This document shows, in pieces, positions 46,820-58,025 of a stretch of 64,000 nt of DNA (position 1 is its first letter; every line of letters begins with the position of its first letter). The notes below the pieces were generated by a model. It worked only from the letters and a program-made list of their open reading frames with translations, was not told the DNA's origin and did not search any database. The position numbers were made by a program, and so were the translations under genes. The stretch covers positions 62,001 through 126,000 of the forward strand of contig SWDT01000086.1 in the NCBI GenBank assembly GCA_009193035.1, written 5' to 3'. The stretch comes from Halicephalobus mephisto. Taxonomy: Eukaryota > Nematoda > Chromadorea > Rhabditida > Panagrolaimidae.

Positions 46820-47121
46820 TTTGTCCAAAAATCAAAAAAATCAAAAAAATCAAAAAATCAAAAACAATTTTGAGTGAAAATTGAAGTTTTTTGAAAACGC
46901 AGACAATTGTGAAAAACCTGAAAATTGCGTCTGGGACTCTTGTTTAAAAATGAAGTTTGATTTTTCTGAATTCTTCGACAAAATTGAAATTTATTTTGAC
47001 ATTGAAAATACTTTCTACAAAAAATCTCCGTCTTAAAATGAAAAAAATTTCAAATTTTTAAATGAATAAAAATTTCGAATTTTTTAATAAAGAATTTTTT
47101 AATTTTATAATTTAAGAAACA

Positions 47122-47156
47122 AGCAAAGGTAGCCCGCCTTTGGCGGGCCCTTTGCT
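47122..47156. other. strong GC-rich hairpin, candidate Helitron 3' end
   Basis: AGCAAAGG plus GCCCGCC pairs with GGCGGGC plus CCTTTGCT around a TTT loop, with one 2-nt bulge (TA). It is by far the most GC-rich palindrome in an A/T-rich surrounding. It lies about 2.1 kb downstream, on the minus strand, of a Helitron-type helicase remnant. Helitrons end with a hairpin shortly before a CTRR end. On the minus strand the stem is followed by CTACC, which does not match CTRR exactly, so the assignment is tentative. Confidence 0.5.
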
Positions 47157-47159
47157 GTT

Positions 47160-49200
47160 AAAAGAAGTCACTTTTATTCTTCAGAATATCTTTGGTCAAT
47201 TTAACATTTATGTACACTTATTTAAATTTTGTACATTATATCATATTTTAATATAAGCGACGAAGCTTCCCTACGGCAGGCTTTGCAAAATTTTTTGCTT
47301 ATGCTATTATGAATTTATAAGTAGTGATTGCATTTCTTTTCATCACAAAGTTTAGACAATAGCTAAATAACAAACATCACGACAATAAAATTACTTTAAG
47401 ACGCATTCTACGTAATTTTTGACTTTCCGACACAAAAATTTAGAAATTAAGAATAGATCTTGGTTAAATAATGAAATATGGGATACTTTGATGAAAAATT
47501 CATTAGTATTAAAACCTTCGAGTCAGAACCTTAGGGTAAGGGGGTACGGGGTCAGGAAATTGAATTTTTAAAATTCGAAAATCAAGTTATTTTCGCTGTA
47601 GAACTATCTTGGAGCTTCAAAACTGGTTTTCCCACATCGAAATAGTGAAATAATAAAATTCTCTGTAAGACCACTATTAAGATAGGAATAGAAAGAATAT
47701 TATTAATCTTTACTGAAAATAATAAGACACAGACAATAAACATATATCACACACCAGACTACTGAGGGTCTGACTCACTTTCTATAGTATTCTATGATCC
47801 CTGATATTCAAGTTATCCCTTCAAGTGCTCTCTTTATAGTATAGTTTTCTACCCTAACATAGAAAAGCCACTTAGTAGTGGTCCTAGAGCGAAAATAACT
47901 TCATTTTTGAAATTCCCATGCTAGAAAATTCGATATCTTACCATCTATTTATGAGTTAACCTTGGCTTTTAATAGCCTTACCCTGAGGTTTTGACTTAAT
48001 GTCAATATCAGTGAATTTCTGATGCCAGGAAATCCTACACTTGCTCACTCATTAGTGATTTATTGTCGAAGTTATGTATATTAGTACTTGATTATCTCCA
48101 TACTCCCATCCCCGGTGTCCTAACCCAAGAACCTTATCATTTTCTTTATTTGCACACCTAAAAACCCTATAATTGATCATTCATTTATATCCTTTTCTTA
48201 AATTTTAAACTCTTGACTCCGGGATTCTAAGTTAAAAACCCCACCACCAATGAATTCCGTAACTCCTAAAAACCCTATAATCAACATTTTTCATCTCCAA
48301 TAAGTAATTTCTTGATTAACAAAATGCTATTCTTCTCAAACAATGGTCAAAAGTATTTTTTCTGATGTAGATTTTTTCGGACACAACACTGATATTGCAT
48401 CCTATTTTGCATTATAGGGAACCCTAATGACCTTACTGTTTAGTTAGATAGTAATAAATAGAAACACAGGAAAACAGACTTCAGAATTCCCCTTGAGACA
48501 CGACTTCAAAAATCTGTGTCCAAAGAAAAGTTGGAGATCTCTGAAGATAGATATGATTTTAAAAGGAAATAAAGTTAATTGAACTTCATCTAATGGGGTT
48601 ATAGCTTTTCAAACTTTAGAATCCAGGACTCCTAATCTCTGGATTCTAAAGTCTAACCCTTGATTTTGGTATCAGATTGAGAATCTACCGGTCCCATTAC
48701 CCCCATTCTACACACCATTTATCAATATTTAAAGACCTAAATTTCTGTGCCGGAAAGTTTATCTTTTATGTCACAACTTCTGAAGGAAAAGATTTTGGAG
48801 AATGCACGTGAGCTCAAATCGTAGACCTTAAAGAGCTCTGAATAGTTATAGTATTCAGTCCCGATACGATAATTATGAAATGAGTTATGATCGGAAGATA
48901 CAGCTTTTCGCGACATACTGTATAACTGTTCATGTGAGAAAATTGAGATAAATAGAGTTCAATTAAACTAAAGATCTATCCTTAACCTTTGTTAATTATC
49001 ATATCAAATGCTAATTTGATAAAGAATTGTCTTCTTTTAAATTTGATAGGAAAATTGGGTACTTATGGGTTATGCGTACCCATCCTAATCAAGCTTAATC
49101 TAAACCTAATCCCAAGCCTAAGTTCAGCCCAAGAAACTTAAATCTAACTTAACTATATCTCGCGATATTGTTTGTATTTTTATTTGAAATTGTTACTTCA
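47160..49200. other. unique A/T-rich stretch inside the presumed Helitron
   Basis: This is non-repetitive sequence with no open frame of note. At 47,258-47,300 the phrase GCGACGAAGCTTCCCTACGG then CAGGCTTTGCAAAA partly resembles the terminal hairpin. It probably represents the decayed 3' part of the element. No host gene is seen. Confidence 0.4.
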
Positions 49201-49201
49201 T

Positions 49202-49850
49202 CTAACAATATATGTTAAAATTCACTAAAACTTTTTGCGCCAAAACCTGTGTGCGTATAACCCATAAGTATCGAAAATTAGCATTGCTTCGAGATATAAA
49301 TGGAATTTTGAGAAGCATTACATACTTTCCTTCATTAATTCCTATTATAACCTTACAACTAACAATATGCCTACCCATATGATTTATAATTAACCTTGTT
49401 CCACTGCATAAGCTTTTTTTAACTCTTAAGTTTCTAAGAAGTATCACAATAGCTCGTTTTCTTAAGTATAATTCATGTGGAGGATATCCGACAGGAGCTG
49501 AACTGTTTAAAAATTCTAATGGAAAGTTGTTTCCATCATTCTCATCGTCATAATCGATATCATCAATGCTTTGCAAAGTTTCTCTTCCCCAAGAAATCGC
49601 GTAACAGTATTGTTATTAATACTTAATGAGTCAAGATTTCCCGGTGTGAAGATTACTCGATCAACAACATTTCCCATATCTTTTATTGTGTTGATGTCTT
49701 CGAAGACATCTTTCACAATATTTCCTAAACCTAATAATTTTTACGGGACCTCAAATTCCCCGTTTTCATTCTCCAAATTTCTATTCCCATCTGGAACAAA
49801 AACTCTGACCATTCTCTCATTCATTAATAAAATTAAAACTAATACAGTAA
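49202..49850 (-). pseudogene. Helitron-type PIF1 helicase fragment
   Basis: Two adjoining minus frames match, in order, the C-terminal half of rolling-circle transposon helicases. From about 49,810, NERMVRVFVPDGN leads to VKDVFEDINTIKDMGNVVDR and VIFTPGNLDSLSINNN (family pattern of a late helicase motif). Then PLEFLNSSAPVGYPPHELYL leads to RKRAIVILLRNLRVKKSLCS and GTRLIINHMG, which is the conserved PPHEL-LLRN-GTRL block. A stop after GEFEVP, a frameshift near 49,520 and loss of the usual KSQGQ-type ending mark it as dead. The N-terminal Rep part was not found. It belongs to a mobile element, not to the host transporters on either side. Confidence 0.75.
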
Positions 49851-49963
49851 CTAAGTAATAACAATTACTCAATCCTTCTTTCATACTCTCACATCCTTGC
49901 AAAAAATAGCTTAGTTATATCGAAGGTATAAAATGTGAATAGACAACGAAAGAAAAAGTGATT

Positions 49964-50034
49964 TGTTCGTGAGAGGGATCGAACCACAGCCATACTAATT
50001 TCTCAAGACAGCGCGCAGACCACTGCGCCAAAAA
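49964..50034 (-). pseudogene. tRNA-like / tRNA-derived sequence
   Basis: Read on the minus strand it has an A box (TGGCGCAGTGG), a perfect D-stem (GCGC/GCGC) and a B box (GGTTCGATCCC) at tRNA spacing. The T-stem and acceptor stem pair poorly, so I call it a tRNA pseudogene or the head of a SINE. It sits about 100 bp beyond the helicase fragment. Confidence 0.55.
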
Positions 50035-50765
50035 TGCAAAAAATGCGCTTCGTTATAAATTGACCACCCCACCGGATTTCGTAATTAAATTAGGAAATCC
50101 ACGTAAATCCCCATAGGATTTCAGTGATTTTTATATTACTCCAAAGGCCTCAATATGAACTTAAAGAAAATCAACAATTAAAAAATCCCTATCGCAAAAT
50201 AGCTTTGTTATTAATTTTTTTTGAATTTCCGCACCAACCACTTCTGTCTTTTATAATATATATATATATATAGTATGATTTTAGATTTTAAAAATTTAGG
50301 ATTTCGAAATAAAAAAAATTAAGATTATATGAAAGAAAAAAGTTTTTAAAAATAAAAAAATATTCAAATCTTAAAAAAATTTTAGGATTTTACAAAAAAA
50401 AAATTTTTACTTAAAATGAAAAAATATTTGAATTCCAAAACGAAAGAAATTTTTAATGTTAAAATAAAAAATTTTAGGATTTTATGAAAAAGAAGAAGTT
50501 TTTACCTAAAATGAAAAAAAATTAAAATCTTACAAAAAAAAGATTTTTATCTAAAAACGAAAAAAATTCTAATTTAAAAAATCAAAAATAGAGAAAATTG
50601 ATTATTGTCACCTTCGAAATAAAAAATGATGAAAATCAAAAAATTTTCTAAAATAATAATAAACTTATTTTTGTTTATTATTCATATTTCGACTATATTC
50701 CTATTTAATAATTGAACGCCTTAAATTTACTTAAAAAGTAAATTTTCGAATCTCTGTGGTCAAAA

Positions 50766-53700
50766 TCATTCTTGATCTGCGAGTTTCGCGATTTGGGTGT
50801 CGACTCGTTCGATGAGATGAGTCGGTTTTTCCTTCCTTCCCCAAAGCCTTTCTGATTTGTCTGGCATACTGTCTTTCATCGGACTGCCTTTAGTTTCCGG
50901 GATGTTGAACTGGAAAAGGAGGAAGTTGATCGACATGAAGATGACGATGACTAAATAAGGAGCCGCGATCCAGTAGGATTCCAGAAGGAAGAGATTCGGG
51001 GACAGAACTCCGCCGAATCTGGCCACTGTGGAGACGAATGAAGCCGCGATGTTTCTGATTGCCGTCGGGAACAATTCTGCGATGATAACGTTTTTGACGA
51101 CGAACAATTGCGAACAAAGTCCTGTGGCGGATAAACTGGCAATTGTTGTCACAACTGGATAATTGAGGTCTTAAATTATTTTGTAATTAATTAACTTGAA
51201 TCATAATATTATGTATGTTGTGGACACGTGGTCTCCACGATTAGGGATATCTGGAATACCCGAGACTAATCAATTCTTTCTCTACTAAGAAATGTAAAAG
51301 GGAACACATCATATCAAACGAGTTTTCTGGATATTAAACTATCATATCATTATATTGTTGTTGCAGACATATAGTCTCCACGATTGAGGATATCTAAAAT
51401 ACCCGAGACTAATCAATCCCCTCTACTAAGTATAATCGGGAACACGTGATACTAGACACTATTCCCTGGGTATAGCACTATTATATCGTAATATTGCCCT
51501 ATATTATAATTGTATCTTATAAAAATATAACAATGTATTAGAAGAAAGAATAGGAGGGTTTATAAATAGTAAATACAAAACTTACTAGCTCCTTTTATGA
51601 TTGTAACCAAGGAGATCATGGTGATAACGTAGACCAAAGCTCCTTGGTGGATGATCTTTCGTCCGAGCTTCGGGAACAGGTAGTCGGAGGCTCCTAGGAC
51701 TATGTTTAAAATCACTCGGAAGAATCCCAACAAAGCGGAATTCATGTAAATCGACCCCGAAAATTGTTCCATGTTGAAAACCATTGCATATCTGAAATAC
51801 CGCATTTTACTGTATTTCCAACTCAGATCAAAACTTACGCAATGACGGCAGTACAGAAAAGTCCGAAGGAAATCGTCAAACTCCATCGAGTCATCTGAGA
51901 AGTGTAGAATATATGGTACATATAATATTTTTGTTTTTTCTTTTTTCTGGATTCACAAGCTAAGACTTCTTTTTTTATTAAATCCGTTATTATTTGACTT
52001 CTTTGCTTCGTCAAAGTCCCGTTCCATTTTTCTATTTTCCTGATGACTTTTTCGGCTTCTTCCAGTCGGCCTTTCTCGATTATCCATCTAGGACTCTCGA
52101 AACATATACTGTAAAAATTAATATTTCTTCTTTTTAAATTTAGTTTTTTTATCGTTAAAATATTACACTACATTGATAAATTTCGTTTTGAAGTACTTCA
52201 CAATAGTGTGGTTTATGTCATGTAAAATTCCTAATGGATTGTATTTCCCCTGTGTTAAAAAGTAGGTTTTTAAAAAAATTGCTTTGAAATTAGTTATTTT
52301 TATATAATAACTCCAGATGTCGCGGAACATGACTCAGTTCCCGACGCGAGACCTCCTGAAGTCAGGATATATCAGAGGACGAACAGAGTTAGGCTTGGAA
52401 TCCCGGTATTTAAAGAAAGTTCGCTAGATTAAAGTCTACCAAATAGCAAGAAAGAAGAAAACTTCTGTTTCTCAAAACTTCCTTTCGTTTTGTAACTAAG
52501 TCATTGTCCTAGATATTGTACTGTTTTATTATTACTGAATAAAGAAGAAATATCTTCTACTCTAGAACCTGTATGGAACAAGTCAATGTTTATGACATCA
52601 GAAAACTACATGATCGTCGGTACATATGACACTAGGAAATCGGAAAGTTTAGTATAATAGTGTTTTAAATGTCCACACATAAAAAAACTCTAGTGTATCA
52701 GTATGTTGTATTTAATATGTCGATATATTACATACGATGTACTCTTTTTTGTGTGTATGACTTTCGGCATTTATACTATTTCACAAGACTCATATACCGA
52801 TGAAAATAAATCCTCCCACATACGAAAAGAATACATTAAACGGCTCTGATATATCAGACACGGTCATATTCAATGCATCGATATATTGAATATAATACAT
52901 CGATGTTATACTTCATATATCGATACATTAAATATAAAATGTCCGATACATCAGAAGGGTTTTAATATATCGATACGTCGTATATATCACGCGCCATCTT
53001 TTGTGTGTATCGTTAACTTTTAAATCAAAGAACTTACCCGAGAAGAATCATCGCGGGAATCGTCAGATACCCCGCGATGCTGATCAGATTCCTCCAATCC
53101 TGAGAGATATAGGCGAGTCCAGCGAAAATCACAATATTAGGGGAGAATGACAGTAACATCATTATCCATACTCGATGTTGTTTTGGAACATTTTCGACGA
53201 TATAAACGTGCATTACTGTATTTGCTCCTCCGACGAACACCATGTTGACTGTGTAAACGGCTGTGAAAGTCCAAAGAGTAGGAGCTCTCGAAACGAAAAA
53301 GTCAAGAAGACAAATTACGGAAAAACAGATTCCGATTACTTTTCGTCTTCCCCACCAATCAGAAGCTTGGCCGAAGAGAGGAGCCCCCAAGAAGACCCCG
53401 ATCATCTGGATACTCACAGCTCTTTTAACCTTCTGGGCCTCATTACAGTAGTACCCAAGTTCGTACCCGAGGGACCCGAACTGGGTTTCCAGCGAAGGCT
53501 GACATCCGGTCCGATTCATAATCTCAGGGAGTTGGGCACAAACATCTCTCTGTGCCAAATTTTCGAAAGAATGATTTCCACAGGAAACCACTTGAGGAGT
53601 GTATGCTAAATTTACAATTCGTAAAGTAAGTAATAATTACTTCATACCTCCATAAACCATGAAAGTCATATTTCCCATCTGGGGAAGCATCAAAAACTCG

Positions 53701-53960
53701 TACATGATCATGAACAAAATTGTGTATTTTCCGAACCTGATGAAGTCCCCATAATTCTCGATTTTTTCAGGAGTTGGGGCTTCCGGACCACCATTGGGGT
53801 AGTAGGAGGACCCAGTGGGCTTTACAAGTGGGGAGTCTTCTGAAAACACAATGACTTTTTCGTCTGGTTCGAATACAGTATCAGGTTCCTCGAATCTGAC
53901 CCCGTTCGGCACCATTGGTCCGTTTTCCGGATTGTTTGGAATATTGTCTGATTCTGTCAT
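50766..53960 (-). CDS. MFS transporter, organic-cation type, copy 2
   Basis: A paralogue of the neighbouring transporter in the same orientation. Exons: 53960-53648, 53605-53038, 52108-51839, 51791-51586, 51169-50766; frames join to 586 aa. The start MTESDNIPNNPENGPMV opens an acidic cytoplasmic N-terminus of about 70 residues. TM1 contains FMIMYEFLMLPQM. The extracellular loop has paired cysteines (VVSCGNHSF to GYYCNEAQ). GQASDWWGRRK, ESPRWIIEKG and AELFPTAIRN are the expected MFS/SLC22 motifs. Introns 1 and 4 correspond to those of copy 1. Intron 2 (before ICFESPRW) is private and holds a probable solo LTR and TA-rich elements; intron 3 lies about eight codons downstream of the copy 1 position. 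Intron 4 carries two units of the ~140-bp family. It looks intact; substrate is unknown. Confidence 0.92.
51215..51505. repeat. ~140-bp dispersed family, two copies in MFS-2 intron 4
   Basis: Copies begin at about 51,228 and 51,376 (GTCTCCACGATT(A/G)(A/G)GGATAT). They carry CCCGAGACTAATCAAT, GGGAACACRT and ATTCCCTGGGTATA. They are the same family as at 28.8-29.35 kb and at 14.4 kb. Confidence 0.85.
52318..52597. mobile_element. probable solo LTR, 280 bp
   Basis: It begins TGTCGCGGAACATGAC and ends TTTATGACA, with flanks CCAGA and TCAGA (a 5-bp duplication with one mismatch). A TATA-like GTATTTAAAG lies near 52,415 and AATAAA near 52,542. The TGTCGC start is shared with the LTR element at 63.5 kb. 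It lies in intron 2 of the second MFS gene. Confidence 0.55.
52670..53005. mobile_element. two TA-rich elements with ACACA...TGTGTGT ends
   Basis: The first runs from CCACACATAAAAAAAC (about 52,673) to CTTTTTTGTGTGTATG (about 52,757). The second runs from CCCACATACGAAAAGAATACA (about 52,815) to CATCTTTTGTGTGTATCG (about 53,012). The inner sequence is of the TATCGATACATT family. Confidence 0.6.
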
Positions 53961-53989
53961 GGCTTAAACCAGAATTTTTAAAATCGAAA

Positions 53990-55160
53990 TTTGTTCAAAA
54001 ATAAAAACAAAGAAATCATTAAAAATTAATAAAATTGTAAAATAATCTCGACACGAAATATGGAATTTCTTAGACATTTCCGAAATTTGGAATTTCAGAA
54101 AGTTGCAAAAGTTTTTATTGGATTACCGAAGATTCTGGAAATTTAGAAAAATTTAAAATCATTTTACGAGTTTTTGAAAATTTTCATAGAATTTCGAAAA
54201 ACTTCAATGAAATTCTAATTTCAGAATTCTCCACAAAATTCTGTAACAATTCAAAAATTTCAAAGAATTTCAATGAAATCCTAACTAGTTTCAGAATTCT
54301 CTACAAACTTATTTAATCTTTCATAAAATTCTAAAAATTCTCAAATTTCTATAAAACTAAAAATTTTTAAACTTTTTTATGAAATTTCCAAGTTATCAGA
54401 ACATCACGTTAATTTTCAGAAGCTTTCGAAAAATTCCAAAAAGCTTCATAGTCTTCCGCTGGACTTTACAAGATCTTAGATGTGTCATCCAGATCCCGGA
54501 TTATTGAATCAAATTCGAATTAAAATAGTCTGATTTTATCGAAATCTCGAAAAGCGAATTTAAAAATAAAAATATTCCAAAATGTTTCAAAAAACTGGTT
54601 GTTACTCTGATAACTATTCAGAACACAACTTTGATACAAAATAACTATTAAATTGTGCAACTTAATGATCAAAGTGCAGCACCATGGAAGACATAAAGTG
54701 GACACAAAATAACGGGTCAAGTACTCAGAAGTAATGGATTCAGGTTCAGCCGGAGTTTGATCAATTTGGTCTAACTGGTGTGATCATGAAGAAAAAGTGA
54801 TTTACGATAGAACAAAATCATGTTCATCAATACAAGAATTATAGTTTCAATATCACGAAGAATAATAAACAGATTTTGATTTCGATATAAAACTGATCAA
54901 AATTTAATTCAAAAATTAGAATAGAACACATTTCGGTCTTAAATACGAATATTAACGTTTTAATTCCAATTGAATTTTGCTTAATCTTTGGAAAATTTTA
55001 TATAAAAAGTAGGAAGTAGATACTAAGTAAATCCAAACGAGATAATGTCATACTTAAGATAATGGACCAACTTCCTCATGTTGTTATATCCTTTACATTG
55101 GATAAAATCACTACAGAAAACTTGGATTCTCAATCAAATATTCACAAAAATTCCAAGAAT
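53990..55160. other. intergenic upstream of MFS-2, no gene
   Basis: Decayed AATTTCAGAAAATTCTAC-type repeats with one CTCGACACGAAAT core occupy 54,040-54,480. The rest is unique A/T-rich sequence. The minus frame near 54,520-54,720 has no recognisable features. Confidence 0.5.
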
Positions 55161-55214
55161 ATAAGTTCAGCATGACTTGATCTGGATATGTATGGAGTTC
55201 AAAAAAGAAGATTT

Positions 55215-55670
55215 TATTTTAACAAATCTTGATAAGAAAGCTTTTATTGTAATAGATTCTAATGAAGATGTTTCTATTCTAACTGATATTAATAAAGATA
55301 TTCTTACTCTGGTAAATCTTAACGAAAATGTTTCTATTCTAACTGATATTAGTAAAGATACTCCTACTTTAGTAAATCTTAGTGAAGATGTTCCTATTCT
55401 AACTGATATTAATAAAGATATTCTTATTTTAACAAAATATAACGAAAAGTCTCTATTCTAACAAACTTTGATGAAGATACTCCTATTCTAATAAATCTTA
55501 ACAAATATATTTCTATTCTAACAAAACTTAATAAAGATATTCTTATTTTAACAAAATATAACGAAAAGTCTCTATTCTAACAAACTTCAATGAAGATACT
55601 TCTATTCTAATAAATCTCAACAAATATATTTCTATTCTAACAAAACTTAACAAAAAGTCTCTACTTTGAT
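55215..55670. repeat. 30/60-bp minisatellite
   Basis: Units such as TCTATTCTAACTGATATTAA followed by TAAAGATATTC and (T/G)T(T/A)AAT(C/A)TTAA repeat about fifteen times. One plus frame is open for 94 codons (Asp/Leu/Ile/Asn-rich, 20-residue periodicity). I treat it as a repeat rather than a protein, although a repeat protein is not excluded. Confidence 0.8.
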
Positions 55671-55723
55671 AGTTTCAATTAAGAATATTTTACTCCGACA
55701 ACCCCAGTACTAAACTGAAAAAT

Positions 55724-55970
55724 TTAAAATATCGGTTTCGCTGCATTTTTGATAATTTGATTGATGAGATCGATGATTGCGAATTCCAGACAATCAGTTA
55801 AAACGTGTTTTTCCATTTGTAAGTCTGGCCTTATGGACTTTAAGGGAAAATAAATTTCAACGACAATCAGAACTCGAATCTCATCATCTAGAGTAATTAA
55901 TTTATCCTTCTTAAAATTCAAAACGAAATCGCGCTCGAGAAGCTTTTTTTCGCGGGAATCTGAAACGTCG
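55724..55970 (-). pseudogene. hypothetical exon or relic, weak MATH-like pattern
   Basis: A minus frame following the acceptor-like GACGTTTCAG near 55,969 reads SREKKLLERDFVLNFKKDK then LITLDDEIRVLIVVEIYFP and ends NAAKPIF before a stop at 55,724. The block resembles the 38.8-kb ORF (FVPIFF..., DSLFVIVAVEFF) and, weakly, the end of MATH domains. There is no start codon and no second exon found nearby. It may be the last exon of an unseen gene or a relic. Confidence 0.3.
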
Positions 55971-56643
55971 ACGAAGATCTTTTTTTAGAGACCACCTAAG
56001 TCGTCGATACAAAAAAATTTCCAATTTGTATATTTGACTATTTTCTGGAAAGTCAATGAATTAAGAAACCAGTCTTGTAAAAATTAAAAATAAATTTTTG
56101 TGAAATAATATCGATAAATATCTTTGAGATTTTTATAAATTTCCAAAACGCAGTACTAGATGTTTAATCTGAAACTTTTCAAGAAATTTAAGATTTTAGA
56201 ATCTTCCGCAAGATTCTGGAAGGTTCTAAATGTGTTTGTGATACTGTAATCCAAAAAGTTTAAACATTAACAAAGTAAAAATATTGCTAAATTCGAATTT
56301 TTAGAGATGAGTAGATGAATGTCAATTAGGAATTGCACACTATTGTAAAAATAGAAAGTTGCTGTGAAATTATGTTGATATAAATTTCCAAAATCTTGAT
56401 TTCAACAGCTTTCAAAAATTTCAGAAAATTCCAATTTAAAAAACGCCGAAATGTACTGTCTGAATAAGGTGTCCATATTACGGTCATGAAAAGAACTTAA
56501 TTCAAAGAATATATCTTTTGTATCATGTATAAGTTATCAAATAAACTAAAACAAAGATTGCATAAAAGGATCTGAGGAACTTCAACCACAATATCATGAA
56601 GTCAACTTTATTACGATTTAGACAAAGTATCATTCAGTTTGGA

Positions 56644-58025
56644 TCAACTTATTAGTATTGCTGACTCTGGAGAGCCTTTCGAAGTGATGTTTGTCATAAG
56701 CAATATCTTTGATTCTTTCGCGGAAGGGATATTCTGGCTGTTGGTGCAAGAAGATCTTCCAAAAAATTTATCCTTGAATTCTTTATTAAAAAATATGAAA
56801 ATCAGCGAATTTGCCACGCAATGGAGAATCAAACACATGGCGATTACGGTAAAGGAAGCAACTTTGTCGGGAGGGACCACCACTGGAAATACCCGAAATG
56901 TTACCCATGCTACTGTAAAGGGTGAAATTTATTTTGTGATTAGCAATGCGACAAACTTACGGAGGACAAAGACGGAACAAAAGGCAAACTGTACAGCATA
57001 CCGTATTTCCTTGATTTTTCTGGATGAAAGCTGTTTCCCAGTGAATCTCGAGACCCGTAAGTTATTTCTTCTAACATGGATAAAAATCTAAAAAAAGTGA
57101 GTAATTGTAATTCCGTCAATTAAACCTTACAATGATGTAGAACAAAATAGAAATGAAAGAACTGGAGCTATTGAGTGGAAGATCGATGTAAATGTTAACA
57201 TAGTTAAAACCTGTGTCGATATAGGCATAACTATATACAGGGTAGTACACATATGCTCTGAAATCATTATTCAAAAAGTAAATTACAACTATTAAGCTCA
57301 CATGCAACAAGAGATCACAAAGTCTGAAAAGAAGGACAAGACGAATCCCAAAAGCAAAGTCAGTACTCCGTAAGTTATTATCCTCCTTCTGTTAAAAATA
57401 TGAGAATGTAGAGGAAAAACCACCATAACCAATCTGTTCAAAGCAACAACCGGTTGCAAGAACATGTCCGAGTACCAGCATCCGAGGAAGATCCAGGAGA
57501 AGAACTTGGTCCCTGTTGAATTCGTTCCTCCTTCGAAGTAGTCTTCCTATAACATCGTTTTATTTAACAATTAAAACTTCATGGAAGCTTTTATGCTTCC
57601 ACAGGATCAAGTAAATTTTAGCACTTTCGACAAGACCATAGAAGCTTCTGGAGCTTTCCGTAATCGCCAGAACATCCTAGAATCTAGTTGAAAATTTTTA
57701 AAATAATCAAAAATGAGAGTTATGGATATGCGTATGAAAACAATTTCACAGAAAACCGTATTTTTCATTCTTATGATAGTATAATTATCGTCAATTACAG
57801 TACCTGCACGATGGTTGTCGGACCCAAATACGCAAAAGATACAAATAATTGAATCGTGTTTCCAATAATATTGCAAAAAGCCAGTATGTAAACACTGTTG
57901 TGAGAAGGATTCACGAATCCGCTCCGATACAATATGCACATCACACTGATGTTTAACACGAAACCAGAAAAGGCAACTAACGTGATCAGGCCACCGCAAG
58001 CCGCCGAAACTATCGACAGCATCAT
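56644..58025 (-). CDS. Srx-like 7TM chemoreceptor, copy 1
   Basis: A serpentine receptor with seven hydrophobic helices, expected in sensory-neuron membranes. Exons: 58025-57804, 57546-57302, 57257-57131, 57087-56961, 56912-56644; frames join to 329 aa. TM1 is GGLITLVAFSGFVLNISVM. The phrase after TM3, VVALNRLVMVVFPLHSHIF, and the C-terminal HCVANSLIFIFFNKEF resemble the Srx class. A paired cysteine (SCC) precedes the second extracellular loop with YYPVYSYAYIDTGFNYVNIY. The start is the first of two ATGs, matching the paralogue. The 5-kb-distant copy has the same five exons with equal or nearly equal lengths (222/219, 245/245, 127/127, 127/127, 269/272). It appears intact. Confidence 0.88.
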
